51,739 nucleotides of DNA, taken from assembly GCA_015680685.1 (NCBI GenBank), contig MNCI01030955.1:272428-324166 (forward strand), in the 5' to 3' direction. The notes under the pieces are model-generated. The model worked only from the letters and a program-made list of their open reading frames with translations, did no database searches and was not told where the DNA came from. Below are positions 24,113 to 34,070 of the stretch, piece by piece (position 1 is the stretch's first letter; every line of letters starts with the position of its first letter). Source of the DNA: Gnetum montanum. Taxonomy: Eukaryota > Streptophyta > Gnetopsida > Gnetales > Gnetaceae. Position numbers and translations under genes: made by a program.

Positions 24113-24120
24113 TATAAAAA
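24113..24120 (+). promoter_or_regulatory. TATA box of the antisense gene
   Basis: GCGCTATAAAAAGG lies 256 bp before the ATG. It is preceded by GGCGGCGGCGTAAACGG and GACGTCAG (a bZIP-type ACGT core on either strand). The context is GC-rich, unlike the AT-rich spacer to its left. Confidence 0.6.
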
Positions 24121-24368
24121 GGAGGGGAAGCTCCATTTGTTACTTTGCATTCTGAGCGTAAGCGACTGAGCGAGCGTAAGCATAAACGGCAAAACATAGC
24201 GTAAGCGTAAACCCAAACCCCAACGTAAACGCTGACGATCAAACCCCAGCGTAGACATCAACTAAACCCCAGCGTAGACGTCTACTAAACCCCAGCGTAG
24301 ACGCCGAGCATAGGTGTCCAGAGTTTCAATGCCCAACGTAAGTTATCAATCCCAACGTAGATGCCAAG
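24121..24368 (+). repeat. Leader of the antisense gene with 23-bp GCGTA repeats
   Basis: The probable 5' UTR holds GCGTAAGC and GCGTAAAC words and a tandem run of 23-bp units starting AAACCCCAGCGTAGAC at 24241, 24264 and 24287, with a variant at 24215. Confidence 0.7.
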
Positions 24369-24499
24369 ATGGGCAGAGGCAGGGAGGTGGAGGAGCAAGG
24401 GAGGAAGAGTCCTGACTTAACCTTTGTAGAGGAGCGCGAAGCCATGCTTCAGTGCCTGCCCCAGCCAAGGATTCCATCATGGCCTGGAACATCACATAG

Positions 24500-25263
24500 G
24501 TAGGCTCCGATCCTATCTCTGTTAGTTAGTTTTGCTTGTATGTGCTTCGTAGCGTAGACGGTCTTGTAGGGGGTTTCGGCGTATACGCCGAGCGTAAAGT
24601 TTAGCGTAGAGACGTCGACGTATACGCCGAGCATAAATTTACAACATAAGGTCGGGTTAGCCTAGACTGTCATAGCGTAGTATGTTTTCAGTGCGCAGTG
24701 TATCAGCGTAACCCACAGCGTAATACGTTTTTTATGCGCGAAGTCTCGTCAGCGTAAGTTTTCTGTTTCATCAGCGTAGACGATCTACGCTGTGACGGCG
24801 TATACGCTGGGGGTTCCTTCAGCGTATACGCTGAGCGTACATAGTGTGTCTTTTCAAATACAGCGTAGACTTGTTTTTCATGTTTCCGGCGTAAACTGTT
24901 TGTTCAGTGTCTAGCGTAGACTATTTACGCTGGCCACTTCCGTGGCATATACATTGGGGGTTTCTTCAGCATATACGCTGAGCGTAGGGGGTTCGGGCAT
25001 CAGCATAAACAGTTAGTTGTCAGTGTATATGCTGGGTCAGGCAGCATATACGTCGGGTGTGAACAGATTTCGATAGCCTATACACAACGTATACGCTGGG
25101 TGTAAACAGATTTTGACAACGTCTACGCTAGGTTTAGCAGCGTATACGCCGAGCGTTAACAGTTAGAAAATTTTTCTAAGTGTCAGTCTATGATGTGAAC
25201 CTTTGTTTTTCGCATTGTTTTGAAGCATGATTGATTGCACGTTGGTACTTTGGTTGTTTGTAG
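24500..25263 (+). repeat. Intron 1 of the antisense gene: GCGTATACGC array
   Basis: The intron runs from CATAG|GTAGGC to TTGTTTGTAG|GGACACC. Most of it is a non-periodic array of GCGTATACGC, GCGTAGAC and GCGTAAAC words; CAGCGTATACGCTG at 24820-24833 is a perfect 14-nt palindrome. The same words fill the U3 of the T1 LTR. Confidence 0.75.
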
Positions 25264-26057
25264 GGACACCAAGCCTTTTCTCCTTGTGGTTGAGCTTGTT
25301 GGGGTGCTAACATGGTTTGGCCCCATGGAGGTGGATGAGCCTATCCCAGACCTAACCGTGGATCACAACGGGGTTTGGTTCAGAGAAGGTGCGTCTGAAT
25401 TCCTATCCTTCATACTGGACAATTTTGAAGTAGTTATCTGGTCACACTTGAATGAATTGGTGGCCTGGAGCATAGTTGAGGCAATGCTGCCAGGAGCCGC
25501 GGAGGGTGTCATTATCTTCATGGAAGACATCGATGAGGGGCAGCTGACGAATGAGGATGGTTCTGCCCACGGGCCCAGGTCCACATGCCCGTTAGCGCGT
25601 GTGTGGGCCCGATTACCACGAGGGCAGGACTACCTTGACAACACCTTATTCTTGGCCACACGCGTGCACACATTGTTCCAGAACCCTCCCAGCACAGTGT
25701 ACCAAGTGGGCAGGTATGACCGTTCAGGTTTATTGCTTCTTTTCATCGTTTGATGTTTGCCTCAGTTTTGACATCTTTTCGTGTGTAGGCCTAAAGTTAA
25801 TGCAGACGGAATATGTGTCGAGGATGATGGGCTTGCCTTAGCATGTACTACTCTAAAGGTGTTCACGGCGGGTCTGACCCTTCGTAAAGTTGTTTTAGGT
25901 CTAATGAAGGGGGATATCGTCTATTTTCATCAACGATTCTCTAGAGCGTTGGCAATGTGCCAAGCTCGTGGATGGCTAGATAAAGATTGGTTGGACCGGG
26001 GGCCAGTTTTTCCTCATGACTCTGGTTCAGGCAGCACATCTAAGTCTACTACGGGAG
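25264..26057 (+). other. FCP1/NIF-like HAD phosphatase domain, catalytically dead
   Basis: Exons 2 and 3 read KPFLLVVELVGVLTW where the family has LLVLDLDGTL, then VWFREGASEFLSFILDNFEV and VIWS (family: kRPgl.eFL...feVviWSs), and TCPLARVW ... DYLDNTLFLATRVHTLFQNPPSTVYQ (family: ...NTLlvDDSpykallNPpntai). The two nucleophile-motif aspartates are Glu and Val, and the DDS aspartates are Ala-Thr-Arg. Known enzymes of this fold dephosphorylate proteins such as the RNA polymerase II tail; this copy could at most bind. Assignment rests on motif order read by eye. Confidence 0.6.
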
Positions 26058-28869
26058 GTAAATGACAATGGCTTTTGGATGTGCTAACGTGTTTTAACTG
26101 CTGAGAGTTACACTGATACGACAATCTTATATTGCGTTTGCAGTTGATGCACCTCTTGGCGGAGATCCTATCACAACCGGGCGAACTGAGACAACCCTAT
26201 CAATGAAGTTCGAGGAGGTGACTAAGGCCCAAAAATGGTTACGCAACCATGCTTCGCCATCTATTGTTCGCTGCTTGGACAATGCCAACCTTATGGAGCT
26301 CTTCATGACCCCAAGTCCTGATGTATCAATAGGGGAAATGATTGGGATCGTGGATTCCTTTAATGAGTCTGTCTCCTACTATAGCACCCGGATTAAGGGT
26401 GTTAAGGTAGTTTTCCATTTGTCACCAGAATATTTTTCAAATTTATTTGGGGTATCGGTAGATGGCATAAATGTAGTTTTAGACAGAGCTCACAAAGAGC
26501 TCCATACGGTGCACGAGTTGGAGGACTAGTTGGGTCTGCCCAAGGGTGCCAAGGGGTTCCCAATGTAGGGGAAAGCTAAAGTGGAGGAGGTAAATGAACT
26601 GTATCCCCTATTTAGGGCACGGGTGTTTCCCAAGACCCTTTCTCAGATGCGGAGACTTGGGGTTGAGGCTGTGCACGTTATGCAAACTATTCTGGAGACT
26701 GGCATGCGCTATAACTGGGCTGAATTTCTGTTGTCGGGCTTGCACAAGGAGATAGTGCGATTGCGCTCGAATGTCGAGGCGCAATCCCACTTCACCTTTG
26801 CGTTCTTCGCTGGTTACCTTCGTCGCTTCATCGAGTTTTTGGTAGTCCACGCGAGTAACAAGTTTGTTCTACGGGATCGGGGTCAACTATCCCGCCCGTG
26901 GATCAACCACTTGTTTGATACAGCCAAGTCCCAGGATGTGCCTGAAGGCATCGATGAGTCTGTGTCTATTACGATCGGGGGATTGTCGGGTACCTCCATT
27001 CATACTTGCAATAGTCTGGGATTAGAGCCATATGATGTGCCCCTCACTGCAAGGAGAGCTAAGCAGGTTATTAAAGAAACCGTTGGCCAGGCCAAAACAA
27101 AGCTAAAGAGACATGAACATGTGGCTGAAGAAGCTTCTAATGTGAGGGAGCCACGAGTAAAGCACATAAGATTTAAGATGCCCGGTATGTAGATTTTGCC
27201 AGCTTATTGTTTTATTGTTTTCTTTTTGTTCATAAGTTTTTCTTTTCAATCGCTTACATGTCACGGACGTCTTTGGCTTGATTCGAGAAGTGAGGAAGCA
27301 GGTGCTAGAAACCATTACGAAGGAGGAGGAGATGAACACAGAGAGGAATAATGAAGAGGAAAATGTGGACAAGGATCAAGGAGGAAGAACGGAGGAATTA
27401 AAAGAAAACACCACGGAAACTAAGCCGTTAGATGACCAGGGTAGTGTCGAACAAATGTTCCATAGTTTTCTTCAGGGGAATCTGGATTTAGGCGATCCTC
27501 CAGAGGGTGACGAGGAGTGTGGTATGTTTTCTTTTTATCTTATTTCAATTCGCCCTGTTAGTGGTCATTTCTACGATATTTTATTTTCATGTTTTCATTT
27601 TTCTCAGACGAAGGGAGCGAAACCAGGACGGTGCGCTTGGATGTACCTATGAAGACGGTTCCCCCTGAGAGGACCGCTGAGGTTAGTTCCTAGACCCGTG
27701 AGTCGTTTACTTGGACGGAAATGCCAAGTAAAATGGATTTTGTGGCTGGGATCGTAGAAGAGGTTGTCGAATGAATTCAAGAGGTCCATCCCAAAATAGG
27801 TATAATGTTTTTCAGTGGCTTGTCATTTTAGATTGCCAAACTCTATTTCTGTTGTCTTAACATTTGATCTTTTCGTACGCATAGGTGCCAAGTTAAGGTG
27901 GGATCCTTCCGAGGTAATCAGCATCGATAGTTTGGCTACACTACCCCTAGAAGTGGAACAGGTACCAAGGCCAGTTTACAATGAGGTGGCGGAAAGCCTT
28001 GTCCATAATGCCAAGTTGGTGTGGACCTGCAGGTGATCCATCGAACAACTATGGTTGCAGATCCAGACAAAGGAGAAGGAAGTCTCCGAGTTATCAGCCG
28101 AACGCGACGACCTCAAAGCTCATTATGAATTCGCTTCAGCCCAATTAGCAAGTGATAGTTCTTGGTGAACGTCCGAGATTACGTACAATAGATATTGTAA
28201 CTTGTTAAATCGCCATGTGTCACTAACCAGAAGGTTCACAGAACATAAAGCCCAGATAGACCTATTGAATCTGAAGTGCCAGGATTGGAAGGCATTTGCC
28301 TCCAAGGTGCGTAAGTGGGGTCAAGATGAGAAGAATCATAAGCACCACTATAAGAAATCATTGAAAGAAGTTTCTATAGAGAAACGGCAACTTGAGATGT
28401 TCGTAGAGGGTTTGGGCTTACGTTCTGCGTTCGATACTTTTGCGGAGAACACCATAGTTGAGATGGAATCTCCTAAGAGGGTTATTACCACTGCTTCTGG
28501 GGAAGTTACTGTGGGTGAATTTCCTCTGAAACGTCCAGTCTGGTCAGCTGTTGATAAGGGAAAGGCCTTGGCAGACGTCGACCTAGGCCTTGGTGAGACA
28601 GATTGGGCTAGTGTTTCGGAGGAGGAAATCCTTCGTCGATTGGAGTTTGGTTTGGGGAGATCTCCTATGGTAAGTATTTTGTCATTGTGAAATTGATTTG
28701 CTAAAGACTGTTTGAAATTTTGACACTCTCTTGTTCTTATATTGGTTGTCTTATTTTGTATTTTCAGGATGAAGGTGGTGACGATGCTCAAGAGGTTGGC
28801 CCCAACAGAGCAAGGTTCCTTGACGCCGGTGGATCAAAAGGGGATGATCCTCCCGTCCCAGATGCTTAG

Positions 28870-29125
28870 TTTTTTTTTTTAGTTTTGTTTTTATTTTTGC
28901 CTTTGGGACTATGCTAACTCAAATTGATATGGAAATTGTAAATTGAAAACTTTGAGATAAACGGAAACTATTGACACTTATAATTGTATAGCAATGCATG
29001 TAAACAAATTTTTTTTGTTGATTTTGAGTTTGATTGCACACACAACACGGCAATGTAAAATATTTTGGTTTATTTTGTCGTTTGTTCTAAGTGTAACGTG
29101 CGGATGTAACGAAATACAAGTGGTG
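28870..29125 (+). other. 3' flank of the antisense gene
   Basis: The TAG stop is followed by a T-rich run and A/T-rich DNA, suitable for a 3' UTR, without a clear AATAAA signal. I see no other feature. Confidence 0.4.
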
Positions 29126-29385
29126 ATCTAGTTTAAGGTCATTTCGGGCCCCAATGTGTAGTTTAAGGCCATTTCAGGCCCCATTGTAAACAAGTAACAT
29201 TTCGGATAAAGTGGGTAAGTTTCTCGATTGACCGACCATTTCTGATCGTGGCTAGTTTTATGTCATTGCGGACATGATAGTTTAACGTCTTTTCGAACAG
29301 GGAGTGTAGTTTAATGTTTTGTTTTTTGATTTGTTGTAGTTTAACGTCATTTCGGATGAGTTGTAGTTTAACGTCGTTTCGAACA
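29126..29385. repeat. Minisatellite at the PR end of the putative T1 intron (TAGTTTAACGTCATTTCGGA units)
   Basis: About seven units begin TAGTTTA and continue (A/C)(C/G)GTCATTTCGG. They are variants of the units 3' of IN at 19930-20285. A single unit (CAGTTTAAGGCCATACCGGG) lies near 23895, at the other end of the intron, so copies bracket the antisense gene. Confidence 0.65.
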
Positions 29386-29430
29386 GGTTGAGATTGTATT
29401 ATTTTAGGAATTTTTTGATTTTTTTCTTTT

Positions 29431-30119
29431 TAATGTTAGACGATGTGTCAACGGGTACGATTCTGTATTTAGCGTCCCCTTCACTGATCACGTTGAATGG
29501 TAATTCAGCCCAAGGGATGTCCGATGGAATGGCATCTGCGTCAGTGTTTTTAGATGTCTCAGTATCTGTGGCGAGTTCTGTGTTGGTTTCTAATTAAGAA
29601 GGTGCTAATTGAGAAGGTGTGTGTACGGTGTTAGGTGCAGGTGTTTCTATTTTAGGTGGATTTGGATTACTGCTTACTGGTTGTTTTTTGTTTATGTCGT
29701 TTCAGCTAGGCTTTTCAAGTTCGACCTCTGAGCCTTGGTCCATCTCCATGTGTGATGAAACAATAGGTGCAGCAGTTTCCCCATGTATGATGATTTCACC
29801 ACCCTCATAAGGTAGGTGAATTTCTTGATGTATGGAGGAGAAGACCACTTTCAGTTGGGCCAACCAGGGTCTTCCTAATATTAGGTTGAATCCTAGCATT
29901 TCATCGACCACCACGAAGTCGGTAGATGTGGGAAACTGGTCCCCCGCTATGAAGTCTAAGGTTATTATGCCTTTGACCATCACGCGTGACCCGCTGAATG
30001 ATTTTAGACATGTAGTTGCAGTCGGCTTGATTGACTCCATTAGCCCTAGTTGCTCAACGATGGGGTATGGTACCATGTTCGTAGCAGCTCCATCATCTAT
30101 GTGGACCCTGTGTATCTTA
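29431..30119 (-). pseudogene. T1 protease and PR-RT connector
   Basis: Retropepsin that would mature the polyprotein. The reverse strand reads KIHRVHIDDGAATNMVPYPI (D-D-G active-site region), LDFIAGDQFPTSTDFVV and FNLILGRPWLAQL, the C-terminal ILGRxWL motif. A TGA follows ELEKPS at 29702; the connector continues in the same frame (DADAIPSDIPWAELPFNVIS) to about 29430 with one more stop (TAA near 29594). A stop at about 30120 separates it from the linker. Confidence 0.85.
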
Positions 30120-31205
30120 AACTAATTTATGCGTATCGTTATGAACATGGGGGCTGTTGTCACTTCCCCTTTTTCCTTATCCACTTTAATGTTATCCTTG
30201 TGGAAGCTTAGTGGTTTGGACAAATTCTTGCTTACTAGGATGGACGTTAGCATGCGTACCAAAGCTTCACGATGTGTTTGAGATGTAAGAATCAAGTCAT
30301 ACAAGCTTAGTAATGTGTTCTTTTGCTTGAGTGCTTGTGTAACTTGTGTCAAAGCTGTTTTCAAGTCTCTACTTTTGGGCGCATTCGCATCAGTGGTGAC
30401 TGGGTCCATTGGGCCCAACAGTTTTATTTCATGTTTCGTTGGTTTGTTGTTTTTGCTCGGGGCTATTGTCTTAGGCACATCATGTTTGTTAGATGGTTCA
30501 CCTTCATGTCCTACGTTTGGTTGACTGTTAGGCGGCGTCATGGGTATGGCGTTAAGTGGAGTGGGTTTAGGTGGCCCTATGGCTAACTGTTGACGCTCCT
30601 TCTCCAAGCATTCACGCGTAAGCCTATCCGCTAAGCGTTCTCGTGTGTGGCGTGGAGGCAGAGCTGGTCTTGAAGCTTCGGGTTGCCCTGGGATCCGTAC
30701 CACATATGAAGATAGGCGGGGTTGGGGTTGGACAGTCAGATGTGATTGAGCAGAGGGTTGGCCAGGCATCCTAACGATGTAGGGGCTAGGTCTGCCTTGC
30801 ATTTGTGAGGTGGAGGCTTGGACTTCTGCTGTTGCAACTATGGGCGGCACTCAGACTACGAAAGGGGCAGGCCGAGTAGGAGGGGTTGATAGACTCGGGG
30901 TAGCAACAACGGGAGGTACGCGCACTACATATGGTTTTTGCGGGCAGGTGATAATTGAGGAACGGATGCAGATGGAGTGGGAGGAACATGGACTACAAAG
31001 GGTTTGTTAGGTGTTTGTTGTTTATATTTAGGGTAGACGGTGTTAATGTCGGGTGTCTCGGGTTAATCATTAAGGCAGATTATATTGATAACGTAGGTGC
31101 CTCCTTGGTGATGAGAGGATCTCTATACACCACCATAGCCTGGTTCTGTGGTTGGATTGGGTTGGCCTCATCAAAGGTGATTTGGCCTTCGTCGATCATT
31201 CGTTG
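30120..31205 (-). pseudogene. T1 gag-PR linker
   Basis: A 242-aa open segment (30122-30850) rich in Pro, Gln, Ser and Thr. It contains repeated motifs, SPYIVRMPGQP and SSYVVRIPGQP, with a further diverged copy upstream of 30850, then a Glu/Arg-rich helix-like stretch (LADRLTRECLEKERQQL), and ends SKNLSKPLSFHKDNIKVDK before the protease. Long linkers of this kind occur in Ogre-type elements. The 30850-31205 part carries frame breaks. Confidence 0.65.
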
Positions 31206-33440
31206 TATGTCCTACTTCAGTGTGAAATAGTAATCCGTGCCGTGCCTGTTGCGTTGGTGATAATCACAAAAGCGGTCCATTCTAAAGCCTTTGGGCACTG
31301 GAGGCTCATCTGATGTTGCTAAGCTTGGGTTCTGAACGAGTTGATAGAACCGATCATGTCTCTGGATGGCCACAGGGAATAACTGTTTGTGTTTCATTAA
31401 CCCAGCCTTCAAGAGTTGATCGAAGAGCTAGGATGGCTTCATAGGCAACGGCGTATATTGAGAGGGTTCTTTCCTCTCAAAATTTCTCGTACGACTTTGT
31501 GTTGGGTTCTGTGATGATGATGATTCCGGTACAGTCGTGGGTGTAGGTCTAGTATAGTTAGTAGAGGCTGCTGGCAGTTTGTTTGGTTGTTGCGTTTCCG
31601 CGATTGCTGTTATAGCTACCTTAGCCTTCTCTTTATCCTTTTTACTATGTTGATTTTTGAAGGCTAAGTATGCAGGGTCATGGCTGTTTTGAGCCGCCAC
31701 TTCTATATTTTTGATTTACACAAAGGCTTAGTTAAGATTACGCGCATTAAGATAGTATAATTTGGATTTGAAGAAGTCATTAACGGACCCCTTTAGAATT
31801 GTAAGCAGATATGTCTGGGGAATCAGCTCATGTAACTCATTGAGAGCGGCACTCCACCTCTGAATGAATTTTTGTACAAGCTCAAGCGGTGCTTGTTTGA
31901 CCTGTATGAGACTGTCCAATGTCGCCTTAGGTTTCAAGTTATATTTGAACCTGGTCACGAATTGATGTAACAACTCCTCCAAGGAAAATATAGAGTTTCT
32001 CGGCAAGGCCCGGTACCAATCGAGTGCTCTCCCTGTGAGAGACATAGGGAATACTCGTAAAATGGCATGTGGCCATGCCTGGAGCAATGTGCATTCCAAC
32101 CTAAATGTTATTAAGTGAGTGTTGGGGTCTATTTCCCCACTATATTTAGTTAGTGTTGGCAACGAAATGCCTTTGGGCAAGGTTAGAGGCGGAATAGAGG
32201 GGCTGATGGGGTCATCGTGGTAGAAGTCCACTACCTTCAGCTCTCCGTCGGCAGCCGTTTTGAGGCGCTTTACCTCGTCAGTAAGTTCTTGCATTAATTT
32301 TTTGGCATCTGCCCAATCTTGGGCACTCGGTGACATGGCAACTTGAGGTTGTGGTATATTGTACAGGTTAGAGTGCTGGATGGTGGGTTGAAAGGCTGAA
32401 AGCTGTGTGGTTGGCGGTTGTGCTTGTGGGATGTTTATAGTAGGAGACATTAGGGATGACACATTGTAAACAAGGGGTTGTTGTTGCTACGGTTGCGGCT
32501 GTACCATGGGAATATTGGTTGGTGGCATCGTGTGGGGTTGTACGTGGTGGTGAGAGGGTTGATGTGATGGCACACCCATCGATGCCCATTGCCCAGCCAC
32601 GTTTTGTGCAGGAACCCCCTGTTGGGTTACAGCGGTGGAAGGGGCCCCATGCACTTGGATGTGGGGGATGTAGTAGGCGGACGTGGATGCTGGTATAACA
32701 TGCGGCATCCCTATCACTTGAGGTGCGAAGATTGCTCCCATGTTATTGTGTGGGGGTGGTGGTTGCGAAGAAGGGCCAACTACTGCGGCGGGAATGATAG
32801 CGAGAGGGAGTGTGCCGAATTCCAGGTCAGTTATTGGAGGAACATGAACCAGTGCGGATGTTTCTGGTGGAGGCGCTTGTACCTGGGTGAACCTGAGGGG
32901 TTGGAGGGGCATGACTTCCCCTGTGCTTGGATGAAACATGGGGTTGATATGGGTTTGTGGACTAAGGGTGTGATAGGAGTCTTCGTGTTTGGATTGGGCA
33001 GCAAAGTCATCCTCCTCTTTCGGTTGGAAATCTACTGCGGGCTGACCCAACGACTCGCTCCTTTGCAGGAGGAGTCATATGACGAGTTCTGAGTATTGTT
33101 CCGGAACAGGGATTATATCATACGGGGAAGGGATGAACTCGCGTCCCCCCCCCCTGTAGAAGAGGTCATACTGCCTCTTCACCTCCATTTCGGCTCGATC
33201 TACTGCCAGACCAGCTTGTATCTTTACACATATGAAGTTGTACTGGTCCTGGGTTATAATGTTAGAGGTTGGATCCCTCCCTTGTAACCTTAGGGACCGG
33301 CGGGGCCCTGATGTGGGTTGCGCTGCAGGTTGTTGGATAGCCATGGTGCCCACGACGTGGGTGACTTGAGCAGTTGCAGCGGTGGTGTTTACAAGGTTCA
33401 TGATGACCTGTTGAGGGTATGACACGGGGTAGAGGTGCAA
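31206..33440 (-). pseudogene. T1 gag
   Basis: It starts near 33440 (PVSYPQQVIMNLVNTTAATA..., SLRLQGRDPTSN), matching the T0 gag start. Segments: N-terminus 33075-33440; Pro/Gln-rich 32487-33050; capsid 31728-32462 with VDFYHDDPISPSIPPLTL, ALDWYRALPRNSIFSLEELL, LELVQKFIQRWSAAL and ILKGSVNDFFKSKLYY; Gln/Ser-rich 31428-31700; zinc finger 31212-31412, RFCDYHQRNRHGTDYYFTLK, in which the last Cys is Tyr. Stops at the segment borders break the frame. A run of ten C (33145-33154) lies in the N-terminal frame and could slip. Confidence 0.88.
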
Positions 33441-33444
33441 AATT

Positions 33445-34070
33445 AGTGTACTTAGTACAACGTAAACTTAGGTGGTAACGTGCAGCGTATACCCTTCAAC
33501 GTCCAGTGTATAACGTTAGCGTAGACAACGTATAAGGATGGAGCGTATAAGGTCAGCGTAGACAAGCCTACAACATAAGGAGTGCAGCGTATACGCTAGA
33601 CAGCGTATACAGCATTAGGATTACAACGTATGAAGTGTGGTATAAATGAACAGTAGCATAAACAAGTTTGCAGCGTAAACAGAATTTCAGAGAAAGTATG
33701 CAGCGTAGACAAAATCTACGGCGTGAAAAGTGTAGCGTAAATGGATGGCAGCGTAGACAAGTCTACAGTGTAGAAATGTGCAGCGTGAACTTTGTGGTGG
33801 TGTATGTCAGGAGCATAAACAGGGTTTTATATGCGGTGTAAATTGTGTGGCGTATATGTTGCAGCGTAGACGCTGGAAGTTCTACGGACAGAGTCCACAT
33901 AGGATTGATAACGTAGATGCTGGAAGACTTACAGAGGATAAGTTTTGAATAGGGTAGCGTAAACGCTAATCAGTGTAGACGCTGGATAGTTCACAGATGA
34001 GGTTTAGATTACACAGCGTAAATGTAGGGAGGGTTTCAGCAGGAATGGACGTATTCGATGGCAGTTCCAG
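33445..34070. repeat. GCGTA-motif array upstream of T1 gag
   Basis: About 620 bp of diverged AGCGTATAC, GCGTAGAC and GCGTAAAC words, with AGCGTATACGCT near 33587. It occupies the leader position before gag on the reverse strand. It is not alignable with the T1 3' LTR except for these words, so I do not call it the 5' LTR. The T0 leader (15209-15462) has no such array. Confidence 0.6.

Larger units (their letters stand above)
24369..28869 (+). pseudogene. Eight-exon antisense gene inside T1 (FCP1-like domain, mobile-element domain, coiled coil)
   Basis: I join CDS exons 24369-24499, 25264-25713, 25789-26057, 26144-27184, 27288-27521, 27608-27799, 27885-28669 and 28768-28869. All introns are GT...AG, and the sum is 3204 nt, exactly 1068 codons, with no frameshift. 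Six in-frame stops remain (TAG 26527, 26566, 27691; TGA 27772, 28034, 28166), each one transition from CAG, CGA or TGG. The order is MGRGREVEEQGRK leader, FCP1/NIF-like domain (about residues 45-200), an unrecognised globular domain (about 285-600, KVVFHLSPEYFSNLFGV, ETGMRYNWAEFLLSGLHKEI), an acidic Glu/Lys region, a coiled-coil-like segment, and an acidic tail. The gene opposes gag-pol. The globular part recalls proteins borne by plant transposable elements, but I cannot name a family. Exon 5's acceptor is the least certain border. Confidence 0.75.
23786..29430 (-). other. Putative T1 intron between PR and RT, carrying an antisense gene
   Basis: In Ogre elements gag-PR and RT-RH-IN are separated by an intron that is spliced out. 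Here 5.6 kb separates the PR connector (last convincing coding near 29430, ...RIVPVDTSS) from the RT connector. On the reverse strand the right-hand reading frame opens after TCTCTGTTTATTGGCAG, a good acceptor. I did not find an equally good donor; a GTAAGC near 29675 is one candidate but would remove part of the connector. Alternatives are a later insertion of the cassette, or a junction of two elements. Confidence 0.45.

Noticed and set aside
24369-28869. Reading the antisense gene as an ordinary host gene into which a retrotransposon inserted
   Set aside because: It is flanked on both sides by same-strand, same-family element domains in the right order (PR, then RT), and its intron carries the element's own motif arrays. 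A host gene remains possible only if the PR and RT halves come from different insertions.
33445-34070. T1 5' LTR
   Set aside because: Only the short GCGTA words match the 3' LTR; no G-box/TATA pair, TG...CA ends or primer site could be aligned.
13947-34070. T0 and T1 as one element with inverted halves
   Set aside because: T0 and T1 each have their own gag and their own LTR type, and the border at 17665 falls inside a zinc finger with a clean LTR end, as expected for nested insertion.
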